Part shown: positions 36,549 through 46,817 of the stretch, piece by piece
How positions within the stretch are numbered: position 1 is the first letter of the stretch
Layout: each line of letters starts with the position of its first letter
Assembly: GCA_021399435.1 (NCBI GenBank)
Contig: JAJTUP010000016.1
Location: forward strand, 124,001 to 188,000
DNA length: 64,000 nt
Direction of reading: 5' to 3'
From: Diaporthe sp. PMI_573
Taxonomy: Eukaryota > Ascomycota > Sordariomycetes > Diaporthales > Diaporthaceae
Program-made: the position numbers and the translations under genes
The notes under the pieces: model-generated
Told to the model about the DNA's origin: nothing
What the model saw: only the letters and a program-made list of their open reading frames with translations
Databases searched by the model: none

Positions 36549-37059
36549 GGTCGATGGTAGGGGATTTGTCTCGTCAGTACCGCAATTTTCCGTATCGGAT
36601 TCGCTTTATCTTTGGAAAAGACAGTTCAACTCCAAAAGATGCACGTTATGAAAACGCAATTTGAGGCATACCTTGTGGATGAGTAAGTGCTTGGCCGGAG
36701 CAGCGAGAGGGGATTCAACGTCGGAAGGTGTCAGATACAAGCCCAACTCCGGCAATGTGATCGGCATACTGCCTTCTCCGGATTCTCGAGAAGATAACAT
36801 GTAACATTTCATTCCATATGCAGCTGGACCCCGCTAGAAATAGGATGCCGGCATGCACTTTCCCCTCACTGTAAACTTGGTTATTCACCCTCCGCGCCTA
36901 AATGCCCAGTTATCCTGTTCCGTTGTCGGCCGGGTGTCCAGGGTCAGGTGTGCCGTTCGAGTGGGATAGATCGACCAGATATTTGTTTGGCCTGACCTCT
37001 TCTCCTGCCTCCTAATCATCGTGACATTAAGACTTTCTCCCTCATCACTCAAGACCACC
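36549..37059. promoter_or_regulatory. Shared divergent promoter (Dal5-like transporter / FAD oxidase)
   Basis: There are 511 bp between the two ATGs, with no gene inside. No GATA-factor cluster or other operator is claimed. Confidence 0.45.
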
Positions 37060-38597
37060 ATGTCGAAACCTTCTGTTCTCATCGTCGGCGGCGGAGCCTT
37101 TGGAACATCCACCGCGTACCATCTCAACAAGCGAGGGTACTCATCAGTGACCGTGCTCGACCGATTCGATGCCCCGTCTACCGATGCCGCCGCCACTGAT
37201 CTCAACAAGGTCATTCGGTTCGACTATCCAAACCCCCTCTACTCGGATCTCGGACGCGAGGCTTACGATGCATGGACCTCTCCCTCGTCGCTTTTTGCCA
37301 ACCTGTATCGTAAGACCGGATGGATCATGTCCGGCCACGAAATGACCGTCGGCTGGCTAAAGAAGGCTTTCAGCCGAGCCAAGGAGGAGAACAAGCAAGA
37401 TGTCAGTTGGCTCAGTGCTGAGGATATCAAGACCAGGTGGCCCGCATTTAGTGGTCAATTTCCAGGCTGGACGAACCTCTTCAGTGGCAACGCAGGATGG
37501 GTAAGGACGTCATAAGACACAACTTAAAAGCACCATCGTATTAATATCTGTGATAACTTCAAAGGTACCTTCTGGAGAAGCGCTCCTACGCATGGCAAAA
37601 GCAGCTGAAGCGAATGGGGTCAAATACGTGTGTGGCCGGTCTGGCACAGCCGTTCGTCTGACGTACGATGACAAGAGCGCCACTTGCACTGGTGTCTTGA
37701 CCGCAGATGGCTCGACACACACAGCAGATCTCATCATTCTTGCCAACGGTGCTCAGATACCAAAGCTGGTAGAGGCAAAGGACGAGGTCGAGGCATCCGG
37801 CTCAGCAGTGGCCGTGATCGAACTTACGCCCGCGGAGGCTGAGAAGTACAAAGACATTCCTATCATTGATGATTTCGAACAGGGTCAGTTTAGAGGCAAA
37901 TGTGTCACTGTGAATTCGATGGACAGTGCAGGTCTAACACCTTTACTAACAATTTTTCAGGGATCATCTTTCCTCCTGATCAGAACCGCCTAATGAAAAT
38001 TTGCAGCTGTCGGTTCCTCGTCAACTATAAGAACAGTCAATTCCCAGGAGCATCAGTCGGCGTGTCCCACGGTGATCGCCCACACGATGGCATCCCCACA
38101 GAGATCGACAAAGAACTCCGAGATTTCCTGCACGATATGGCCCCGGACTTGGCCAACAAGCCATGGGTTACCACCCGCATGTGCTGGTGAGTTCTCAGAT
38201 CGAATACAAACCATCCATCCTTCCCAAGCCTTCTTCTCATCAGCTTGACCGAACGAGGACTGACGTATGTATTTGTTCTCCAAGGGACGGCATGTCCAAG
38301 GACATCAACTTTCGAATCTGCCCATATCCCAATACAAAGAATCTCTACGTCGCTTCGGTCGGATCCAACCACGGATTCAAGTTTCTACCCGTCATCGGCA
38401 AGTACGTCGCAGATATGCTGGAGGGAAAGCTGCCGCCGGGTTACGCCGAGCTTTGGAGTTGGAAGTTTGGACGGCGACCAGACGACGTCAGCAACCCTCA
38501 CCCGTATCCTGTGAGGGAGCTGACAGAACTGTCGGGATGGGAGCGGAGACATCAACCTGCTGCCACAAAGTTACCTTGGGCGTGGAGTAGGCTATAG
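37060..38597 (+). CDS. FAD-dependent amine/amino-acid oxidase, sarcosine oxidase - fructosyl amine oxidase family (432 aa)
   Basis: Exons 37060-37500, 37565-37883, 37961-38186 and 38285-38597 are joined by GT-AG introns of 64, 77 and 98 nt. The N-terminus is a Rossmann FAD site, SVLIVGGGAFGTSTAYHL, followed by TVLDRFDAPST. The C-terminus has TTRMCWDGMSKD and RICPYPNTKNLYVASVGSNH with GFKFLPVIGKYVADML, the hallmark of monomeric sarcosine oxidase and amadoriase/saccharopine-oxidase relatives. The Cys of RMCWD corresponds to the region of the covalent flavin Cys. The reaction would be oxidation of a secondary amine to an imine and H2O2. There is no clear peroxisomal tripeptide (ends WSRL, an SRL-like end one residue from consensus SKL, so peroxisome targeting is plausible). 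It pairs with the divergent transporter. Confidence 0.88.
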
Positions 38598-39079
38598 GAG
38601 GGTAAATCGGACCTTGCTTCCCCTCTCTCCACTGGAGGAAACGATTCAACTCAGCGTGCTATTCCGTAGACGTGCGCTGTGTTTTGAGGTCTTCAGCACG
38701 CTGTGCACCGAGACAGGACTCTCTATAGAAATCTTCTCCTTGCTTAAGCTATGCCTATTAACCGCTCTGTTCCAATTTGCATCATGATTGAAGTCCTAGT
38801 AAAACAATTCGAGTAGGTATACCAATAAACTGATGGAACCAGACATTATCTCCATGTTCTTCCTGTCACGGTACCCACTGAATTACTGTGGCCCGCTATA
38901 TAAACACCTTAGCTTCGCTGGCGACTTGTAGCTTCTATTCTTCCTCTCTTTGCGCAACAACAAGTTATCAACCATGACCTACCTAACAGCACTGTGACAC
39001 TTCCCGTCCCCGTACCATAATTATTTATTGCTGAACACCTAGCTTCCCGAATCGAAATCGTTTATCCGGGTTTGGCGGC
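38598..39079. other. Intergenic between convergent genes
   Basis: No gene is seen; the 3' flanks of the oxidase and of the membrane-protein gene. Confidence 0.4.
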
Positions 39080-39703
39080 TTATGCAGGGTAGGGAGGAGG
39101 TACGGACCTCACCGAGGCGGCATCTGCTTGAGATGGTGGCTGCCGAGCGTATTGCATGCAATCGTGAAGTGCCCTATGACCCGAGTACCCCTCCCGGTCG
39201 ACCCGAATCCTGCTCACATTGACCGCGCCATAGTCTGCCCGAGGCGCGTGTCGCAAACCAGCGTTCGCCACAGGCAAGAGAGCCCGCCTCTGCTTCCAAT
39301 ATCGCCTGTCCTGCTGCCATCGTCGCACCCATGCATCAAAAGGCTTGTACGGCCGGAGGAAAACCTCGCGCCGGATACCACAGAACGTCGGTGCGGCGAG
39401 GAACCACCGCAGGCAGGCGAGGAAGACGTTACTGGCGACCAAGAGCGGCCAGAGGAAGATGGGCAGCACCGCAGCGAGGGGGCAGCAGCAGATCAGGATG
39501 CCGTCTGTGAGGAAGACGGAGGGAAGCCAGGGGACGGTGCGCAGGTCGTGCAAGCTTGCACAGAAGATGAGGGAGTAGGTGAAGACGCCTGTGGCGTAGA
39601 TTATCAGGAGGAGGTATGTTAGGACTGGGTGGTTGTTGTGGAAGGTTAGGAGGGCCGTCGTCAGGTTTTGGAGGGCTGTGGGGAGATGGGAGTCGGCGTC
39701 CAT
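39080..39703 (-). CDS. Membrane protein of unknown function (207 aa)
   Basis: A single exon from the ATG at 39703. Three hydrophobic segments are visible: LTYLLLIIYATGVFTYSLIF, FLTDGILICCCPLAAVLPIF and LWPLLVASNVFLACLRWFLA. A basic, Trp/Arg-rich cytoplasmic tail follows (WVRRWQQDRRYWKQRR) ending in VRSVPPPYPA. I recognise no family. The topology (three helices and a basic tail) suggests a small organelle or plasma membrane protein. Confidence 0.65.
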   Translation of the reverse strand: MDADSHLPTALQNLTTALLTFHNNHPVLTYLLLIIYATGVFTYSLIFCASLHDLRTVPWLPSVFLTDGILICCCPLAAVLPIFLWPLLVASNVFLACLRWFLAAPTFCGIRREVFLRPYKPFDAWVRRWQQDRRYWKQRRALLPVANAGLRHAPRADYGAVNVSRIRVDREGYSGHRALHDCMQYARQPPSQADAASVRSVPPPYPA

Positions 39704-40759
39704 CTCTGCAGTTGCAGCCTTTGTCTTGGTGGGTTCGACAGCTTGTCTTTGAAAGGAGCTGGAGTTGCGCGTGCGTGAAGATGAATGCCGACCTCAGGTA
39801 AGGATGGAGGAACGAAAACGGGCTCGTCAGCCTGCCAAGTTTATAAATCTGCCTGGGTTGTGCGACCGGTGCCCCGCTCCTGGACAGTCAATGGAGAGTG
39901 ACTAGGAATGAGCCACACTCTTACTTTCAATGTTTTGGCTTGATGTTACACGAGAAGGATGCCAGATTGATGACATAAAGGGTCCAAAGATCTAGTAGGG
40001 AATCACAGCCTTATTCCAACAAACCAAGCTTGTGCATCCTGAATGTTCCGATTTATTGAAAATCTGGTGTCATCTTGGTGTTCTGTCACATTTTGACACC
40101 GTATGGGAAGCGGCTTCCACAAGAAGGGAAGAGCAAGCCTTACAGTGTGGCGGAGGGCAGCGTGATTCTTAGATCTTTTGAGACCACACGTATACGCAAG
40201 AGGGCTCAAAGATATGCGACTGAGACCTGGAACTGCTCTTGTTGAGCTACTGTCTCAATGCATTTAGAGAGGGGAGCTAGTTCCTTACGGAGGCAGTTTA
40301 AGTGATCAGAGAGAAGATCTAGTCTTTCTAACCTCTTATATTTATACCAAGTATATAGCTTCAAAATATAGATAGGCTTATACAGCTATATGTCTAAGAG
40401 TTGGATGTAGCCAGGATGACATAGCAATGACATCTAAATTTTAGCATTCTCAAGGCCATTGAAAGCTGACGCGAAGAAACCGGATGCAACATTGTTCCTT
40501 CCGGCAAGCACTCTACCCGCGTAGCGCAGCCAATAGGCTGGGATCCGCAGGCAACCACCAAGATGGGGCGTGATGTTACATTGGAGAACCAATACGCCTA
40601 CACGCCGAAGGCTGTTGGTGGGACTCCAACCTACCTCTTTGCGTCCTGTGCTGCTCGTCGAAAGGTCATCGCCTTGGATTTGCCATCGCATTTTATTGTC
40701 CTCTGCCTATCCAGTCTCATGGCACTCGAGCCTTCGAGAATTCAACCACACTTGCAGAT
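39704..40759. other. 1.1 kb intergenic, nothing recognised
   Basis: Only chance frames; the upstream region of the P450 relic. Confidence 0.35.
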
Positions 40760-41554
40760 ATGCCGTCTCTTGCAGCCATTGTCTTTGGAGGCCTCACTGC
40801 CACCTACCTGCTTCTCTATCTCATCATCTACCTGACCCAAGATACGAGAGAGCCGCCTGCAATCCTGACTAGTATCCCTTTCATTGGGCCAGTTGTAGGC
40901 ATGCTGAAGGAAAAATCAAATTTTCACCCTCGATTAAGGTGTGTCCGCCTGTATCGAACTGATTCCTACGCCGTTTTGAGCACACGCTTGAGCACACGCT
41001 GATCCGACTCTGGACAGAGACACATACAAGCTCCCAATTTACACTCTGCGCTTGCCATTTTCACGCATGTATATTGTGAATTCAACGGAGCTCATTTCTG
41101 CTCTACAGAAGCAATGGCGTATGGTCAGCTTCGCGGCTCTTTCTGCTGGCGCTGGTCATATTGTCGGTTTCAGCAGAGAAGGCAACGAGTTACTGCAGCG
41201 GGATTTGACCAGTGAGCATGGCTTTACTAACACTTGGCCCAAGTACATCATGTCTGCTATGGGGCCTGAAAGGAGGTGGATTCAATCAACAGAAAGTCGG
41301 TTGAGATTTTCTCTGAGGACATGGATAACTTGAGGGCGAAGGGGGCACCTATCAGAACTGGTCCGTGGGAGTGGGCACGAGAAATCATGATCAATTCCAC
41401 AACCGAGGCTGTCTGGGGACCACAGAAGCCTTGGCTTGCCATGAAGTCATTCGGACGAGGTTCGGACGTTGAGTCACTCAGAACTAAAAGGCTCAAGAAG
41501 GCGTTGTCGAGTTCCTTTAATCCACGGGTGGCTCACTCACGATCGAGGTCATAA
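40760..41554 (+). pseudogene. Cytochrome P450 fragment (N-terminal 240 residues, frameshifted)
   Basis: Exon 1 (40760-40938) encodes a membrane anchor (LAAIVFGGLTATYLLLYLII) and the proline-rich hinge (REPPAILTSIPFIGPVVGML). A 79-nt GT-AG intron leads to exon 2 with DTYKLPIYTLRLPFSRMYIV and NSTELISALQKQWRMVSFAA, typical of fungal CYP7/CYP8-like P450s. Around 41270-41276 the frame shifts by one base; the new frame continues with SINRKSVEIFSEDMDNL and WEWAREIMINSTTEAVWG, then ends at 41554. The I-helix, the ExxR motif and the heme-binding Cys loop are absent, because the UstYa gene begins there on the other strand. It cannot bind heme. Confidence 0.75.
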
Positions 41555-42678
41555 ATATCGCGGTGCCCATCGTCCACCCAACCCTCAGGAGGCCACTCGG
41601 GATTATTCTTGTGGAACTCCTTTCCCACCTTAAGCATGTATTCAGGAGCGGGCAGCGACTTGGCCCCAGCTGGCTTTTTCAAGTCGAACTCGCTGAGGTC
41701 GCGCAGCGAGATGTCTTGGTATCCGTCCAAAACAGCTTGAAAGTCCCAGCACTTGCGCCAAATGTTGACATCAGATATCGGGATTTGGAACTCATCCAGC
41801 CAACGGAACACTGCGGTGGTCAAAGAGTTAGACACGCATGGCAATCAAAGAGTAGTTATTGGCGGTGCACGACGCGCACGGTAGAGGTGGTATGGGTGAC
41901 TCGAGAAATACTTACAGAAGACTCCAGGATCTGGTGCGCACGTGAGGTGCTCCATCAACACCATGACGCAGTGCGAGACATGCGTATCATGGAAAGGCAC
42001 ACTGTCCGTGCCATTCGGCCAATAATGGTCCTTGTACAAGGTTCTGCGGAGATAGTCGAGGCAGTGCAGGTTGTGGAACGCGGACGCCTTGGCCACGTAT
42101 CTCTCCTCCCCGTCGACCCAGAACTCCTCGGGCAGCTTTGCGACGACGTCCGGGTCCTTGCGCATCGCCAGGATGTCCTCCTTTGTTACTGGGATGATGT
42201 GCTCGTCGATGAGTTTCTCCCAGGCCTCGTCGAGTGCGTCGTTGGGCAGGTCACGCCAGATCCCCTCGCTTCCGTCCCCGGCGCCGTCGCCGTATTCGAC
42301 GTGTGACCGCCGAGGGACGAGTGGGAGGTCTCCAATCTTGTTGAGGAGGGGAGCTAGGATATGTTAGACACTTATGCAAAGACAGCCTTTGGTCGTGCGA
42401 CGTTACTTGCAATAGAGTGAAGACTCCTTCAAGACGTTATTGACATGCCGGTCATGTTGCCACCAGAGCCAGAACCCACGGGTAGAAAGTAGGAAAAGGA
42501 GAATGTTGGCGATGACGAGAGGGTTTCGAACGGTGTTGCTTGCGATTTTCCTATGGCTGCGACGCGGGGAAGACCACTGGAGATTTTGGTCATCGTGGTC
42601 GTCCACGTGCTTCAATAAGTACTCTGCATCTTCCGAATCCTCGCTTTGCTTCTGGGCAGGAGTGCTAGAGTCCATCAT
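41533..42678 (-). CDS. UstYa-family (DUF3328) oxidase-like protein (327 aa)
   Basis: Exons 42411-42678, 41916-42353 and 41533-41810. The N-terminal cytoplasmic part is acidic, then comes one membrane helix (NPLVIANILLFLLSTRGFWL), the SLYSPLLNKIGDLPLVP segment, and the two hallmark motifs: HNLHCLDYLRR and HDTHVSHCVMVLMEHLTC (HxxHC twice). Known: UstYa-type proteins act in fungal RiPP (ustiloxin, cyclochlorotine) and other mycotoxin pathways, catalysing oxidative cyclisation or hydroxylation at the secretory membrane. Intron 1 (57 nt) must use a GC donor (GCAAGT) to keep frame; intron 2 (105 nt) is GT-AG. The neighbouring P450 relic overlaps its 3' end, suggesting the remains of a cluster. Confidence 0.88.
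42354..42410 (-). other. Non-canonical GC-AG intron in the UstYa-family gene
   Basis: The donor GCAAGT (42410 leftward), a CTAAC branch site and a CCTAG acceptor join ...SLY(S) to SPLLNKIG. The only nearby GT donor, two bases further into the exon, puts the rest out of frame. Confidence 0.75.
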
Positions 42679-44159
42679 CTTAAATTTTCGATCTCTATTG
42701 AGGAAAATAGTAACTGGCTCACAAATGGTACGAAGGCTTTTGCTCTCTCCCCACCCTATGCCATTTATGTATTGTAGGACTTCTAGCAAGTCTAGTCGAC
42801 ATGCCTTAGCAGGCTGAGCCTCACCGTGATCTTGAAGAACCAGAGCTCTAAAATTGCGCCAATTCATGTAGGGATCCCTAGGAACTTTGTTCTGCCTGCC
42901 GCTCCTATTTACACTGTATCTACTCATATACCCTGTTCACTATAATGGTGATTAGGACTTGGCAGGGGTATTAAATACGCTTGATCCTTACCTTACGAAC
43001 CTGTAGTAGAGTCATTCGGCCGCTGATTCGTGCCTCACCAGCCTCGAAAACATCAGATGACTTCAGCTCGATGACCGACATATGCCACTGAAAGCTACAT
43101 CCCGAAGGGATGCCTTCTGAGGAGAAGTCTACAAGACTGGAACCCAAAGTCGTGATTCTCTTACAATCATTCCACATCTGGGCATGCTATGATGAACTGG
43201 GGGATTAAGGAGACAGGCTTGGTAAACAAATCTGATGGCTGAGCTAGCCACGTGCGTATGTTATTCAGGTGCACAACAAGCTTCAGATCTATTCTGCGTT
43301 CAATGGCTACGCCATTTGTAAGCCTTCATCTCTGAGTTTTGGCATATGCGTAGAACAACCTAGTATTTGAGACTCATTTCCCATTTTCCTCTGAGCAGAG
43401 CCCCTTTACTTTGTCATGTATCATCTGCTATGTTTCATGAAGGAAAGCTGCGGTCGCTTAACGAATGAAAGAGTCATGACAGCAAAAATTATAGGGGATA
43501 TTGTAAAGTTTCTACTTACGTTGCCCCCCCCCCCCCACATGCCGGCAGTTTCGAATCCCAGATTCGGAATACGTCGGCTTCAGCTTTTGGCCATCCCGAT
43601 TGATTTCTAAAATACCCTGAAGTATTCAAATATTGGAAAATATAGTTCAATCGTAATTTCTCAGCCGTCCCTCGATCACGAATAAGCTTATGCTGCATGA
43701 AGTCCTGTATAGTGCGAACACCACAAGGCCGCGTTTAATCAGGCCTGGCATGGCCAGCCGTCTTTTGCCTCGGCGACCCCGAATGCAACGAAAGGGATAT
43801 GTTGCCCGCGAGTACTGAGCAACAATCGACTCATGTACTTTTTGATTACGGGGTTTTCAACTGTTCATTCGTCCGCACTACGCATTCATGTGTGATTTTG
43901 TAAAACGAATACGAGTCGGGACCAAGGATTCGACCGAGACAATCAGCTCCGACTTGAAGCTCAGCAACTCTTATGGAATCACATATTATACACTAGAGTG
44001 TCCAGACTATTCATCAAGAGTTCAGGAAATCCAAAGTTTATTTATGTATCTGACGGGCACCCCTAGTAGATGAAGGCCCCACTCATCTGCTCAAGTGAGG
44101 CTGGCCCAACTTGTACACCATGCATCCTACTTCAGATTTCAGTACAAAACGGCGTCTCT
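42679..44159. other. 1.5 kb without a gene
   Basis: I looked for a repeated-core RiPP precursor (signal peptide, Lys-Arg-spaced repeats) beside the UstYa gene and saw none. A C homopolymer of about 13 lies at 43526-43538. Confidence 0.4.
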
Positions 44160-44747
44160 TCAGCATCCGAACGCCGAGTTCTGGGCGACAATATCGACAG
44201 CTAAGCCAGAGTCACCGTGACCTTGACATCCACCACCACCGCTATAGTAAACAATCGTGTCAGTTTGGACTTTCCCTGCCTCTTGATTCTGTAATTCAAC
44301 TTACCACTGTGGGTTCCCGTTGGGGTTGCAGCACTTGTCCATGATGTAGCTTGCGCCCCACCCAAACTCCCAGTGCGAGACGTGAGTGTTCTCGGTGATG
44401 TAGCGGTTGTAGGTGCATATGCGGGCGGTGCCCCGGGTCCAGGACTTCCAGGAGCTGTGCGGGACGTAGTCGTTGCCGCCGTCACTCTGCAGGTTGCTGA
44501 TCAAGGTGCGCATCTCGCCGACGTCGAACGTCGACCCCGTCCCGCAGTAGTCGCGCTTGGCTAGGACGCCGCCCTCACCGGCCACCGAGGCCGGGTCCGC
44601 GTCGCCGTAGCGCTCCTTGTACCAGACGGAGTCGGTCAGGTTGCCGACCTCGGTCTGGATGAGCGGCGCTGTCTCAGGCGCGGGCACAGCGATGGCTTGG
44701 ATACCGGTGGCGATGGCTGTGGCGATCAGGAGGAGTGTGAACTTCAT
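44160..44747 (-). CDS. Secreted cysteine-rich protein with Kex2-type propeptide (174 aa)
   Basis: Exon 1 44305-44747 and exon 2 44160-44241 are joined by a 63-nt intron (GTAAGT, TATAG). The N-terminus is a clear signal peptide (KFTLLLIATAIATGIQAIAV), followed by a propeptide ending at Lys-Arg (VLAKRDYCG). The mature part is about 110 residues with seven Cys (DYCGTGSTF, ARICTYNR, MDKCCN, then CGGGGCQGH and a terminal FGC). Segments NTHVSHWEFGWGASYIMDK are conserved-looking. It resembles fungal effector-like or extracellular proteins but matches no family I can name with confidence. Secreted through the ER/Golgi and presumably cleaved by Kex2. Confidence 0.8.
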
Positions 44748-45395
44748 TTTGATTTGAATGGGTTGATGCTGAAATGTCTCTGGACTTGTTGAGATAAATT
44801 TTCAGTGAGTGAGAGGATGGTAGAATCTGCCTTGGTTGTGCTGCTCTGAGCACAGAGAATTTCCTTATACCGCGGGCTACGCTCTCATTTTATATTTTCT
44901 TGTCATACTTGCTCCCCATGAGTAACTCAGACTAGCTGTCATGAGTGTCTCAGTACGGCTGACCAAGTCTCATTCATTACATGTCGTCGGCGTGCTTCAT
45001 CTCAGCTGCTGCATCGTGAGAATGCCAAGACAGGAGCTGATGATGAGACAAAAATTGGCAGCTGCGCTGATGTGCTGAGTAAATACCGTCCGAATTCGGA
45101 TGAAAGTAAGCAATTTTGACTTTAATGATTCCTCATGCACCAAAAAAATGCTTATTTCCTCGGTAAATGTCTCGTTCTCCCTTTGTGCCGTAGCAAAGGG
45201 CGAGCAGGTGCATCCAGAACCTCTTGGGTTAATGTGCCATGGGATCGAGATGAGTTTACAGCAAATGTGGGATTTTGGCAATTTCTATCTCCCGAAAGAT
45301 GAATATTTCTAGGTATCGAATTATGAAGCAAAATGTCCTCGAGCCTGTCGAGCCTTGTGATTTTAATGATCTGACACGCAGCAAGGACGCAAAAT
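44748..45395. other. Intergenic, nothing recognised
   Basis: Promoter side of the secreted protein gene; no coding signal. Confidence 0.35.
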
Positions 45396-45573
45396 GCTGG
45401 AAACCCCGGGGCCCAGCTCATCATCTGCATGCACGGCGCCTCTAGGACCCTGGCGCTGGGATACAGACCAGACAGTTAGCTACCGTGATTTATATTCAGG
45501 CCCCCCAGGCAATATACATGTCTTGACGTTCGACTCTAGGGGCTACGGTCTCTCAACTGGTGAACTTACTCGT
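45396..45573 (+). pseudogene. Alpha/beta hydrolase relic (ABHD12/BEM46-like N-terminal core)
   Basis: One frame reads GAQLIICMHGASRTLALGY and hits a stop (TAG 45477-45479). A second frame resumes with SYRDLYSGPPGN and IHVLTFDSRGYGLSTG. HG and the D-x-RG-x-G-x-S-x-G block match the first third of alpha/beta hydrolases of the ABHD12/BEM46 type. The nucleophile and catalytic His regions are missing. It is a short decayed fragment. Confidence 0.6.
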
Positions 45574-46494
45574 GGGTGGTTGCGGCTTCTAATAGAAAAT
45601 AGGCCTCCATTTCTAAGTCTTCACCTATGTCTGGAACATAGCCTTTACCCCTTGTTTGCGAATGTCTCCTGAGTATACTACTGATAACCTGTGCTATATC
45701 CTTCAAAACGTTGTCTAGAGCAGGAGAAGACTGTCGCGCGAAGTCATGACCGCACACACAAAAGGGGCTGTTCCTCTTTCCATTGCCGCCCACAGGCCCG
45801 TGCTTTCAAATCGTAAATTGGGAATGTCACTTTCTTCCCTTGCCCTTCTCAATTAGTTGATCGAACATAGAGAATTATTGAAAAATTCTCAAATATAGAC
45901 AAGATGGATATCAAAGTTACCCGGGATCGCTCCATCACGAATATCCATGCATAGGACGTGGGCCTCCATGGGCCTACGACCGAAGTCTCTCTTTTTTCAG
46001 GCTGGACATGACCAGCTGTCATTCGCCTCCCGACTGCCTAAAAGGTGCTGGAAACCAATCGATCAAAAACATCTCCAATTATTGGTATGAGTGCTCTTCA
46101 TTCCTCTGCATTACAAATCCATAAACGGTGTGTTGCGCAAGACGAGACCCCGAGCCCAGAACCAGGCAGGGATTCGGCCGAAAGAATCGGCTCCGGAGTG
46201 GAGATCCGCAACTTTTACAGTAAGCGGCCCCGGGGAGCATGCAACGTATCACAAATCACCCGGGGGGATCAAACCAACCCCGGAGCCACATATCGGTCTG
46301 CGCAACGCAACGCACGCACATCACCCAAGCGATTGCTTAAATGGATGCCTGGGCAATGCTGACAGTTCCTGAACGGTCTGGCCAGAACGAGGCGCCCAGC
46401 TAAATGTGAATCTAGATCCTCTTGCGTTGTTAGTGGATCCTGCTGTGACGCTTTGCCTGGGACAGACCAACCAGACGAGGGGCTGGATTTATAA

Positions 46495-46508
46495 GTCTCG
46501 GCCGAGAC
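46495..46508. promoter_or_regulatory. Perfect 14-bp palindrome GTCTCGGCCGAGAC
   Basis: Inverted CGG/CCG half-sites are the usual target of Zn2Cys6 dimers. It is a candidate operator only; the position upstream of the reductase gene is the sole support. Confidence 0.3.
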
Positions 46509-46735
46509 ACCACGGCTGAGTGTTCGGACCCGGGTGCCATCACGGACTTGCGACGAGTACATATAGGCCTTGGGACACTCTCGGAGTTGAGATCAGAATG
46601 TTCTTGGTCACTACTCAATTCAACAATCACCCCATTTCTTCTCGATATAATCATATCATTCTCTCAGACTTGTCTTCTCAAGTAATAACACCAACCAACG
46701 CTCAATCCACTCTAGACACCCAACCACACAACTCT

Positions 46736-46765
46736 CACCACCACCACCACCACCACCACCACCAC
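46736..46765 (+). repeat. (CAC)n microsatellite, about 10 units, in the presumed 5' leader
   Basis: An unbroken CAC run 53 bp upstream of the ATG at 46818. It would encode poly-His or poly-Thr in other frames, but no frame there is supported. Confidence 0.9.
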
Positions 46766-46817
46766 AACCTCCTCTGCCTCAACACCAAACAAAACCCCCC
46801 AAAAACCATCCAACAAA

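Larger units (their letters stand above)
45574..46817. promoter_or_regulatory. Upstream region and leader of the NAD(P)-binding gene
   Basis: No gene is seen in the first part. A TTTATAAG box (46488-46495) and a 14-bp palindrome (46495-46508) lie about 310 bp before the ATG. From about 46680 the plus strand becomes strongly C/A-rich, typical of long pyrimidine/CA leaders of well-expressed fungal genes. Confidence 0.4.

Noticed and set aside
42679..44159. RiPP precursor beside the UstYa gene
   Set aside because: No signal peptide followed by repeated, Lys-Arg-separated cores was found on either strand.
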